Assembly (NCBI GenBank): GCA_025965815.1
Contig: JAOPWF010000629.1
Coordinates: 1-6,122 of the forward strand
Origin: Mycobacterium sp.
GTDB lineage: Bacteria; Actinomycetota; Actinomycetes; Mycobacteriales; Mycobacteriaceae
Direction: 5' to 3'
DNA: 6,122 nt
Shown here: in pieces, positions 1 through 5,505 of the stretch
Numbering within the stretch: the stretch's first letter is position 1
Layout of the letters: every line of letters begins with the position of its first letter
The notes under the pieces: model-generated
What the model saw: the letters and a program-made list of their open reading frames with translations, nothing else
What the model was told of the DNA's origin: nothing
Databases searched by the model: none
Made by a program: the position numbers and the translations under genes

Positions 1-1
1 G

Positions 2-754
2 GTGATCCAAGCGCTTGGCGTGAAAGGCCCTCCGGTGCTGTCGGTGACCGCGCAGATCGCGATCGCCGACACCGCCTGTGTTGTGTTGCTGCCGTTGGTC
101 ATCGACCCACAGCGGGCACCGCGGGCAGCGCTCGGCGCGGCGGCGGTGGCGGTCTGCGCCGCGGTGGTGTTCGTCCTGCTGCGCTACGCCGAACGTACGG
201 GGTGGCGCAAACGTCTGCATCACTACTCCGAGGACCACCGGTTCGCGCTGGAATTGCGGATCAGTCTGGCGATCCTGTTTGGCCTGGCGGCGCTGGCGGT
301 CAGCACGCACGTCTCAATCATGTTGGCCGGCTTCGCGCTCGGACTGGTCATCGCCGCCATCGGCGCACCCCGCCGGCTGGCGCGCCAACTCTTCGGCATC
401 ACCGAGGGATTCTTCGGTCCGCTGTTCTTCGTCTGGCTGGGCGCCTCGCTGCAGGTGCGCGACCTCGGCGCCCAACCGCATTTCATCTTGCTCGGTGTCG
501 GACTGGGCGTCGGCGCCATCCTCGCGCACGCCGTCGGCAGGCTGCTCAAACAGCCGCTCACCCTTGCGGTGCTCTCGGCGGCGCAACTCGGCGTGCCGGT
601 CGCCGCCGCGACCGTGGGTACCGAGGAGAAACTGCTGGCCCCCGGCGAACCTGCCGCCCTCATGCTCGGGGCGTTGTTGACGATTGCGGCGACATCGATC
701 GCCGGCGTGCTCGCAGCCCGCGCTAGTTCGCGGCGCGATGCACGTTCGGGCTGA
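2..754 (+). CDS. Cation:proton antiporter, CPA2/Kef type (5'-truncated by window edge)
   Basis: Integral membrane exchanger that probably swaps a monovalent cation for protons across the cytoplasmic membrane. The visible 250 residues are the C-terminal part of a protein whose family is usually about 380-420 residues, so the true start lies left of the window; the GTG at base 2 is probably an internal valine. The stretch AQIAIADTACVVLLPLVI (visible residues about 17-34), with an Asp inside a helix, resembles the ion-binding helix of CPA2 exchangers. About seven further hydrophobic helices follow, including GFFGPLFFVWLGASL (about 136-150), a typical Na_H_Exchanger motif, and a late AAQLGVPVAAATVG helix. 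The tail is short and basic, and no RCK/TrkA-N domain follows the last helix, so it is not a full KefB/KefC. The TGA stop lies inside the 3' end of the convergent araC-type gene (32-base overlap). Ion specificity cannot be read from the sequence. Confidence 0.85.
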   Translation: MIQALGVKGPPVLSVTAQIAIADTACVVLLPLVIDPQRAPRAALGAAAVAVCAAVVFVLLRYAERTGWRKRLHHYSEDHRFALELRISLAILFGLAALAVSTHVSIMLAGFALGLVIAAIGAPRRLARQLFGITEGFFGPLFFVWLGASLQVRDLGAQPHFILLGVGLGVGAILAHAVGRLLKQPLTLAVLSAAQLGVPVAAATVGTEEKLLAPGEPAALMLGALLTIAATSIAGVLAARASSRRDARSG

Positions 755-1667
755 CCCCGTAGGCGCGTTTGAATGCGCTACTCAACGCGAACGGGGTGCT
801 GTAGCCGACCTTGCGGGCCACCGCCGCGATGGTGTTCTCACGGGACCGCAGCAGGTCGGCGGCCAGCGCGAGGCGCCAACTCGTCAAAAACGCGATCGGC
901 GGCTCACCGACACTCTCGGTGAACCGCCGTGCGAACACCGCCCGCGAACAGCCCACCGCCGCAGCCAGATTCGCGACCGACCACGGGTGGTCGGGGTTGT
1001 TGTAGATAAGCCGCAATGCGGGCCCGACCACTGGATCGTCTTCCGCGTGCCACCACTGCGGGGCGTTACCTTCGCGGTCGAACCAGGTTCGCAGTACCCC
1101 CATCAACAGCAGGTCGAGCAGCCGGTCCAGATAGGCCTCCTGCCCGGCGCCGTCGCGTACCGCCTCCGCGGTGAGCAGGTCGACCAGCGGCGTCTCCCAC
1201 TCGCCGGCGCGCAGCACCAGGACGGTGGGCAGCACCTCGAGCAGACGGGTGCCGACCTCGCTGCGGCCCTCGTACGCGCAGATGACCGCCCTGGTGGCCC
1301 CGGCCGCGCTGTTGCCCCAGGTCCGCACTCCCATCGCCATCTCGAACCGCAGGTCGTCGCCGGTGAGGGTGGTGCAGCGCTGACCCGGGTGGATCACCAC
1401 CTGCGGCGTGGTGCCCGGATCGTCGGCGAACAGATAATGCTCGCTGCGTCTCCCGTTCTGCCGCGTCAACGCGACGTCGCCGGGCCGCAGCCAGACGGGA
1501 TCTCCGTCCCGATGCGGCACAATCACGGCCGAGCCGTGGGTCAGGCAGATCAGCGTCAGCGGGGCCTCGTCCTGCACGCGCATCGACCACGGTGGGTCCA
1601 GCATCAACCGCAGCACGAACGCGCCCCGCGCACGCACGCCGTCGAGCAGACCGACCAAGGCGTCCAT
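723..1667 (-). CDS. AraC-family transcriptional regulator with N-terminal cupin (Cupin_6-like) domain
   Basis: DNA-binding regulator of 314 residues with the usual two-part layout. An N-terminal cupin-like ligand domain spans about residues 5-195 (landmarks LDPPWSMRVQDEAPLTL 22-38, RPGDVAL 61-67, HPGQRC 93-98, GVRTWGN 113-119). A C-terminal AraC/XylS double helix-turn-helix spans about 215-312: first HTH around WSVANLAAAVGCSRAVFARRF (229-249), second around TIAAVARKVGYS (279-290), with the family signature GVSPNVHR at 304-311. An in-frame ATG four codons upstream (1679) exists. I prefer the ATG at 1667 because relatives of this family, as I remember them, start MDAL..LLDG.RARGAF, and because a TATGCT -10 box lies exactly seven bases before 1667 and includes the upstream ATG. 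The gene is divergent from the DUF1772 gene, its likely target, and its end overlaps the antiporter gene. The ligand is unknown. Confidence 0.92.
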   Translation of the reverse strand: MDALVGLLDGVRARGAFVLRLMLDPPWSMRVQDEAPLTLICLTHGSAVIVPHRDGDPVWLRPGDVALTRQNGRRSEHYLFADDPGTTPQVVIHPGQRCTTLTGDDLRFEMAMGVRTWGNSAAGATRAVICAYEGRSEVGTRLLEVLPTVLVLRAGEWETPLVDLLTAEAVRDGAGQEAYLDRLLDLLLMGVLRTWFDREGNAPQWWHAEDDPVVGPALRLIYNNPDHPWSVANLAAAVGCSRAVFARRFTESVGEPPIAFLTSWRLALAADLLRSRENTIAAVARKVGYSTPFALSSAFKRAYGVSPNVHRAAN

Positions 1668-1674
1668 GGCGGCG

Positions 1675-1680
1675 AGCATA
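1675..1680 (-). promoter_or_regulatory. Candidate -10 element of the araC-type gene (leaderless start)
   Basis: On the minus strand the hexamer TATGCT fits the actinobacterial TANNNT -10 consensus. It is followed by seven bases (CGCCGCC) and then the ATG at 1667, so transcription would start at or one base before the start codon. No purine-rich Shine-Dalgarno sequence is visible upstream of either candidate ATG, consistent with a leaderless mRNA. No convincing -35 is seen, which is common in mycobacteria. Transcript evidence is lacking. Confidence 0.5.
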
Positions 1681-1730
1681 ACGCCGTTCGGGCCAGATTG
1701 AGACGGTCGCGTATGAAAGTCGGACGCACC

Positions 1731-1742
1731 ACGATGGATCGT
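1731..1742. promoter_or_regulatory. Inverted repeat in araC/DUF1772 divergent region, possible operator
   Basis: ACGAT-GG-ATCGT is a perfect 5-base-arm inverted repeat with a 2-base spacer, between the two divergent genes. The same region carries a direct repeat TCGGAC at 1720-1725 and 1765-1770, the second copy abutting the DUF1772 start codon. AraC-type regulators more often bind direct repeats, so either element could be the site. Both are short enough to occur by chance. Confidence 0.25.
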
Positions 1743-1757
1743 CTTGCCGCACCCCGG

Positions 1758-1764
1758 TTAACTA
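1758..1764 (+). promoter_or_regulatory. Candidate weak -10 element of the DUF1772 gene
   Basis: The AT-rich stretch TTAACTA (then T) stands out in this GC-rich region and lies six to seven bases before the ATG at 1771. Read as TTAACT or TAACTA it matches TANNNT with one mismatch either way. The position suggests a leaderless or near-leaderless transcript. The imperfect match would suit a promoter that needs activation by the neighbouring AraC-type protein; that is inference. Confidence 0.35.
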
Positions 1765-1770
1765 TCGGAC

Positions 1771-2265
1771 ATGACCACAAGCCCAGTCATCGTCCTCGCC
1801 GCCGCCACCACCATCACCAGCGCCGCCGTCGGTGGATTGTTCTACGCGTTCTCCACTTTCGTGATGCGCGGCCTGGACCGGACCGATCCGGTCGACGCGA
1901 TCACCGCCATGCGCGGCATCAACGCCGAGGCGCAGTCCAACGCGCCGTTTCTGCTGATGTTCCTCGGGTCCGCGCTCCTGGCGGTGGCCGTCGGCGTTGT
2001 CGCGATCGTCCAGCGGGGCCAGCCCGGTAGCGGTTACCTACTGGCCGGCGCGGTGTTCGGTGTCATCGCCCTTATCGTCACGATGGCGTTCAACGTGCCG
2101 CTCAACAATCACCTGGACAAGGTGCATCCGGCCGGGCTGTCGGCGCCCGACGCCGCCCGTGAGTGGAAGGCCTATCTGACGCCGTGGACCGCGTGGAACC
2201 ACGTCCGGAGCGCGTCCGGCCTGGTGGCCGCCGCCCTGCTGTTGATCGGCCTGCGCTACCGCTAG
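1771..2265 (+). CDS. DUF1772 (anthrone oxygenase-like) four-helix membrane protein
   Basis: Small membrane protein of 164 residues, the usual length for DUF1772. Four hydrophobic helices are visible at about residues 6-28, 59-80, 88-110 and 147-162. Conserved landmarks are GGLFYAFSTFVMRGL (21-35), FNVPLNNHL (107-115) and WTAWNHVRS (139-147); the last two are characteristic of the family. Databases often label such proteins 'anthrone oxygenase' after fungal and polyketide-pathway homologues, but nothing here (no polyketide synthase or aromatic pathway gene nearby) supports that substrate, so the reaction is unknown. The gene starts with ATG about 100 bases from the divergent araC-type gene and is probably its regulatory target. 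Its TAG stop is embedded in a CTAG palindrome that also supplies the stop of the convergent RDD gene. Confidence 0.9.
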   Translation: MTTSPVIVLAAATTITSAAVGGLFYAFSTFVMRGLDRTDPVDAITAMRGINAEAQSNAPFLLMFLGSALLAVAVGVVAIVQRGQPGSGYLLAGAVFGVIALIVTMAFNVPLNNHLDKVHPAGLSAPDAAREWKAYLTPWTAWNHVRSASGLVAAALLLIGLRYR

Positions 2266-3125
2266 GTCGGTGGCGCGAATCCGCCGGTGTCGGTCCGCGG
2301 AGCGGGCGGCGGCGCCGGCGGACTGGCCGTCGGGACCGGCCCCCACTGCGGCGGCGGAGGTGCGGGCGGCGGCGGGCCGGGGGCGGGGGGACGCAGCCGA
2401 GCCAGTTCCCGCCGGTGTCGCTCCGCGAGCACCGCGGCCAACACATACTGTGGCGGCGTACCCGGCGGCGGGGGCGGGGAAATCTGCCCGACGACGTCGC
2501 CGGCGATCCGGTAAGCCATCTGGTCGCGCACCCGGGGGTCCAGCTGCGTTGCGCGGGAGAGGAATTGGCGGGCTAACTCGGCCTGCTCGGGCGCGAGGCC
2601 GGACAGCTGCAGCGAGGACGCCCACCACGCCAGCGACGGCGGCATCAGCGGCGGCGGAGCCAGCCGGGGTCCGCGCTCACTGATCACCATCGTGCCAGCG
2701 AAGATGTCACCGATGCGTTTGCCCTTGGGGGACAACAGGCTGCAGATCACCGCGGGGCCGCCGAAGAACATGTAGATCTCCACGACCGCGGCGAGTGCGC
2801 GAAACAGGGCCTGCCGGAAGCGTTCCGGGCCGCCGTCGTCCGACACCACCCGAAGGCCAAGTGCCATCTTGCCCAGCGACCGGCCGCGGGTGGCGGTCTC
2901 GCACGCAATCGGATAGCCGATCAGAACCAGCACCGTGAAGATGATGAGCACCGCACCGCTGAGCGCCGGATCGAAGTCGCTCAGGGTGGCGGCCCACAGC
3001 ATCACGCCGATGAGGTAGCCGATGAAGATCACGGTGATGTCTATCAGCGCGCCGAGCGCCCGAACCGGTAACTGGGCGATCTGCACGTCGAGCACCACGG
3101 CGTCGCCGGTCACCACCTCGGACAT
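2262..3125 (-). CDS. RDD-family membrane protein with proline-rich C-terminal extension
   Basis: Membrane protein of 287 residues. The RDD domain covers about residues 15-150: the Arg-Asp pair R22...D29 in the first helix (RALGALID), a second helix at about 55-75, the loop RGRSLGKMALGLRVV (80-94), and the signature GKRIGDIFAGTMVI (135-148) containing D140. RDD proteins are commonly about 150 residues, so the C-terminal half is an extension: two probable amphipathic helices (about 173-213 and 226-245) and a tail of PPPP/APPPP runs (about 217-224 and 246-287), likely cytoplasmic. I chose ATG 3125 (MSEVVTGD...) because it lies seven bases after a TAGCGT -10 box and clears the divergent gene; the frame stays open to 4070 but upstream residues are antisense of the SpoIIM-like gene. 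Order and orientation resemble Rv3695, from memory. Molecular function is unknown; some RDD proteins are reported to be ion exchangers. Confidence 0.9.
   Translation of the reverse strand: MSEVVTGDAVVLDVQIAQLPVRALGALIDITVIFIGYLIGVMLWAATLSDFDPALSGAVLIIFTVLVLIGYPIACETATRGRSLGKMALGLRVVSDDGGPERFRQALFRALAAVVEIYMFFGGPAVICSLLSPKGKRIGDIFAGTMVISERGPRLAPPPLMPPSLAWWASSLQLSGLAPEQAELARQFLSRATQLDPRVRDQMAYRIAGDVVGQISPPPPPGTPPQYVLAAVLAERHRRELARLRPPAPGPPPPAPPPPQWGPVPTASPPAPPPAPRTDTGGFAPPT
2364..2390 (+). other. G-quadruplex-type motif within the RDD gene (template strand)
   Basis: Four G-runs of at least three occur in order with loops of 7, 2 and 1 bases (runs at 2364-2366, 2374-2376, 2379-2383, 2385-2390). 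The pattern fits the standard quadruplex rule. It lies opposite the proline codons (CCN) of the RDD tail, so it may simply reflect coding of polyproline. Confidence 0.4.
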
Positions 3126-3132
3126 GCCAGAG

Positions 3133-3138
3133 ACGCTA
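3133..3138 (-). promoter_or_regulatory. Candidate -10 element of the RDD gene (leaderless)
   Basis: The minus-strand hexamer TAGCGT fits TANNNT and is followed by seven bases (CTCTGGC) and then the ATG at 3125. This predicts transcription starting at or one base before the start codon. No Shine-Dalgarno sequence is present in that short gap. The box sits back-to-back with the -10 of the SpoIIM-like gene, separated by a single base (3139). Confidence 0.55.
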
Positions 3139-3139
3139 C

Positions 3140-3145
3140 TAGGAT
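3140..3145 (+). promoter_or_regulatory. Candidate -10 element of the SpoIIM-like gene (leaderless)
   Basis: TAGGAT matches the actinobacterial TANNNT consensus and is followed by seven bases (TCGCGGA) and then the GTG at 3153. A leaderless GTG mRNA is therefore expected, and no Shine-Dalgarno sequence is available. Any -35 contact would fall within the first codons of the divergent RDD gene, where no good TTGACA-like hexamer is seen. Confidence 0.55.
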
Positions 3146-3152
3146 TCGCGGA

Positions 3153-4145
3153 GTGGATGTCGACGCCTTCGTCCAGGCGCACCGGCCGACCTGGGACCGG
3201 CTGGAGACGCTGGTCAAGCGGCGCCGACGGTTGACCGGCGCCGAGGTCGACGAACTGGTCGACCTCTACCAGCGGGTGTCGACACACCTGTCGATGGTGC
3301 GCACGGCCTCCGGAGACTCGGTGCTGGTGGGCCGCCTGTCCACACTGGTCGCCCGGGCGCGCGCGGCGGTGACCGGAGCGCATGCGCCGCTGTGGAGCGA
3401 GTTCATCAGGTTCTGGACGGTGTCGTTTCCCGTGGTGGCGTACCGGGCCCGGCGGTGGTGGCTCGGCACCGCGGTCGCATTCCTGTTCGTCACGGCGATT
3501 ATCGCGGTGTGGGTGTCGGGTAACCCTGAAGTGCAGGCCACCCTGGGAACGCCGCGGGAGATCGACGAACTGATCAACCATGACTTCGCGTCCTATTACA
3601 GCGATAACCCCGCCGGGTCGTTCGCGCTGCAGGTGTGGGTCAACAACTCGTGGGTGGCCGCGCAGTGCATCGCGTTCGCGATCCTGCTGGGGCTGCCGAT
3701 CCCGTACGTCCTGTTCCAGAACGCCGCCAACACCGGCGTGGTCGCGGGCCTGATGTTCGACGCCGACAAAGGTGACGTCTTCCTGGGTCTGCTCGCGCCG
3801 CACGGGTTGCTCGAACTGACCGCGGTGTTCCTGGCCGGCGCGGCCGGGATGCGGTTGGGATGGTCGGTGGTGTCCCCGGGCAACCGGCCCCGCGGTCAGG
3901 TACTCGCCGAGCAGGGCCGCGCGGTGGTCGCCGTCGCGGTAGGCCTTGTCGCCGTGCTGCTGGTGTCCGGTCTCATCGAAGCACTGGTCACCCCGTCGCC
4001 GTTGCCGACGTTCGTTCGGATCGCGATCGGCGTTGCGGCCGAAATCGGGTTTCTGGCTTACATATTCCACTTCGGTCGCAAGGCCGTCGCGGCGGGCGAG
4101 ACCGGCGACGTCGACGACGCACCCGACGTGGTGCCCACGCAGTGA
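3153..4145 (+). CDS. SpoIIM/DUF95-family (stage II sporulation protein M-like) membrane protein
   Basis: Protein of 330 residues. A soluble, basic, helical N-terminal part (about 1-100, with KRRRRLTGAEVDELVDLYQ at 22-40) is followed by about five to six membrane helices (roughly 102-122, 166-188, 209-232, 256-280, 286-307). The family landmark PHGLLELTAVFLAGAAGMRLG (residues 216-236) is present, and the C-terminal tail is acidic. In Bacillus, SpoIIM acts with SpoIID and SpoIIP in peptidoglycan remodelling during engulfment. Mycobacteria lack that pathway, so here only family membership is supported and an envelope role with MoxR/DUF58 is inferred. The GTG start is set by the 27-base gap to the divergent RDD gene and by the TAGGAT box seven bases upstream. 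The gene runs opposite to its presumed partners moxR and DUF58, as I recall for Rv3694c. Confidence 0.92.
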   Translation: MDVDAFVQAHRPTWDRLETLVKRRRRLTGAEVDELVDLYQRVSTHLSMVRTASGDSVLVGRLSTLVARARAAVTGAHAPLWSEFIRFWTVSFPVVAYRARRWWLGTAVAFLFVTAIIAVWVSGNPEVQATLGTPREIDELINHDFASYYSDNPAGSFALQVWVNNSWVAAQCIAFAILLGLPIPYVLFQNAANTGVVAGLMFDADKGDVFLGLLAPHGLLELTAVFLAGAAGMRLGWSVVSPGNRPRGQVLAEQGRAVVAVAVGLVAVLLVSGLIEALVTPSPLPTFVRIAIGVAAEIGFLAYIFHFGRKAVAAGETGDVDDAPDVVPTQ

Positions 4146-4182
4146 ATTCCCGAGTCGCCTCGCTCTCCCCCGCCGTGGTTAC
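4146..4182. other. Short convergent intergenic gap without a clear terminator
   Basis: These 37 bases separate the stop of the SpoIIM-like gene from the stop of the convergent DUF58 gene. The only fold seen is CGAG-TCGC-CTCG (about 4151-4162), a 4-base stem with no following T-run on either strand. That is too weak to call an intrinsic terminator, so opposing transcripts may run into each other or end by Rho. Confidence 0.5.
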
Positions 4183-5505
4183 CTAGAGCTGGCCGCTGGC
4201 CTTCATGGCCAGGTAGCGATCGGCAAGGGCGGGCGCCAACTCCTCGGGCGCCGCGTCGACCACGTCGACTCCACTGCGGCGCAGCCGCGACGCGATCGCC
4301 CGCCGGTCGTTACGGGAGCGCTCGGCGGCGGCCGCGTCGTACACCTGGGCGGCGTCCGAGCGTCCCGCGGCCAGCTGATCGACCCGCGGGTCGGCCACTG
4401 CGGCGAGCAGCAAATGATGCTTGGTGGACAGCTGCGGCAACACCGTCATCAGCCCCTCGTCCAACGCCGACGCGTTCAGGTCGGTCAGCAGGACCACCAG
4501 GGCGCGCCGCCGGGTCCGCCGGGCGACGGCGGCCACCATCGCGGTGGCGTCGGACTCCACCAACGCCGGCTGCAGCGGGGCCATGGCCTCCACCAGCTGC
4601 GCGAGCAACTCGGTGCGCGAGGCGTTGTACACACCGGCGCGGGTGACCCGGTCGTGGGCCAGGAAGTCGACGTGGTCACCGGCCCGGGACGCCAACGCGG
4701 CCAGCAGCAGCGCGGCGTCCATCGACCAGTCCAGCCGCGGCCAGCCGCCTGGGTCGCTCGCGGTCGGGTCGACGCCGACGCGGCCCGCTGAGGTGCGCCC
4801 GGTGTCGAGCACGATGAGCACCCGCCGGTCGCGTTCGGGCCGCCAGGTCCGCACCACGACGTCGGCGCGCCGCGCCGTTGCCCGCCAGTCGATCGAGCGG
4901 ACGTCGTCACCGACGACATACTCACGCAGCGAATCGAATTCGGTGCCCTGGCCGCGGATCAGCACCGGGATCATTCCGTCGAGTTCACGCAGTTTGGCCA
5001 GCCGGGACGGCAGGTGCTTGCGGGACAGGAACGGCGGCAGGATCCGCACCTGCCCCGGCACCCGGTGCGAGCTCTGCCGCCCGGCCAGTCCCAGCGGGCC
5101 CACCGAACGCGCGGTGACCAGGGCCGAACGCTGGTCGCCGCGGCGGACCGGGCGCAGCCGCGTGGTGACGCGGGCGCGCTGGCCGGCAGCGAGGTCGAGG
5201 GAGTGGCTTCGCGGCGTTGCCCGCGCGCTGGGTGGCCAGGCGTCCCGGACCTGGCCGCGGAAACGACGGCCGCCCGCGTTCTCCACCAGCAGCACGGCAT
5301 CGACGGGCTGGCCGAGCCGGGCGGAGGTATCCCCGGATCTGTTGAGGACCATCCTGCGGGTGCCGGCCGCCAGGGCGGTGTCGACGCCGACGGCCGCCGC
5401 CAGACACACCAGCAGTACGATGAAAGCCGTTGCGGGCCAAGGTGACAACGCGATCGGCAGCACGCAGATCAGTGCCACTAGACCGGTGCGGCCGGTGAGA
5501 ATCAC
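4183..5505 (-). CDS. DUF58 family protein (membrane-anchored, vWA-like), partner of MoxR
   Basis: Protein of 440 residues. Two closely spaced N-terminal hydrophobic helices (about 8-20 and 24-42) anchor it; a beta-rich segment follows (about 50-160). The DUF58 core is the signature GQGTEFDSLREYVVGDDVRS (185-204) continuing IDWRATAR (205-212). A vWA-like fold begins at VLIVLDTGRTS (229-239), with a further Asp in LLTDLNAS (339-346). The first metal-site motif reads D-T-G-R-T rather than DxSxS, so metal binding is uncertain. The start is the GTG at 5505, whose first G is the last base of the moxR TAG stop (TAGTG), indicating translational coupling in one operon; an upstream ATG at 5667 would run deep inside moxR in another frame and is not credible. 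DUF58 proteins are widely encoded beside MoxR ATPases and are thought to act with them, but the client is unknown. Position matches Rv3693 as recalled. Confidence 0.93.
   Translation of the reverse strand: MILTGRTGLVALICVLPIALSPWPATAFIVLLVCLAAAVGVDTALAAGTRRMVLNRSGDTSARLGQPVDAVLLVENAGGRRFRGQVRDAWPPSARATPRSHSLDLAAGQRARVTTRLRPVRRGDQRSALVTARSVGPLGLAGRQSSHRVPGQVRILPPFLSRKHLPSRLAKLRELDGMIPVLIRGQGTEFDSLREYVVGDDVRSIDWRATARRADVVVRTWRPERDRRVLIVLDTGRTSAGRVGVDPTASDPGGWPRLDWSMDAALLLAALASRAGDHVDFLAHDRVTRAGVYNASRTELLAQLVEAMAPLQPALVESDATAMVAAVARRTRRRALVVLLTDLNASALDEGLMTVLPQLSTKHHLLLAAVADPRVDQLAAGRSDAAQVYDAAAAERSRNDRRAIASRLRRSGVDVVDAAPEELAPALADRYLAMKASGQL

Noticed and set aside
684..2030. Long plus-strand open frame (448 codons) opposite the AraC gene
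   Set aside because: Its translation is Arg/Gln/His-rich low-complexity with no domain or helix pattern, and it covers a convincing AraC gene in antisense plus the start of the DUF1772 gene. Such antisense frames are common in high-GC DNA.
2163..2683. Plus-strand open frames opposite the RDD tail
   Set aside because: Gly/Arg/Ala-rich translations are the mirror of polyproline codons and repetitive GGC/GCG sequence, not real proteins.
3126..4070. Upstream extension of the RDD frame (about 315 further codons)
   Set aside because: The extra residues are Arg/Gln/His-rich antisense of the SpoIIM-like gene. The ATG at 3125 has a -10 box at the right distance and precedes a normal RDD N-terminus.
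4151..4162. CGAG-TCGC-CTCG hairpin as a terminator
   Set aside because: Only a four-base stem and no T-run follows on either strand; not distinguishable from chance in GC-rich sequence.
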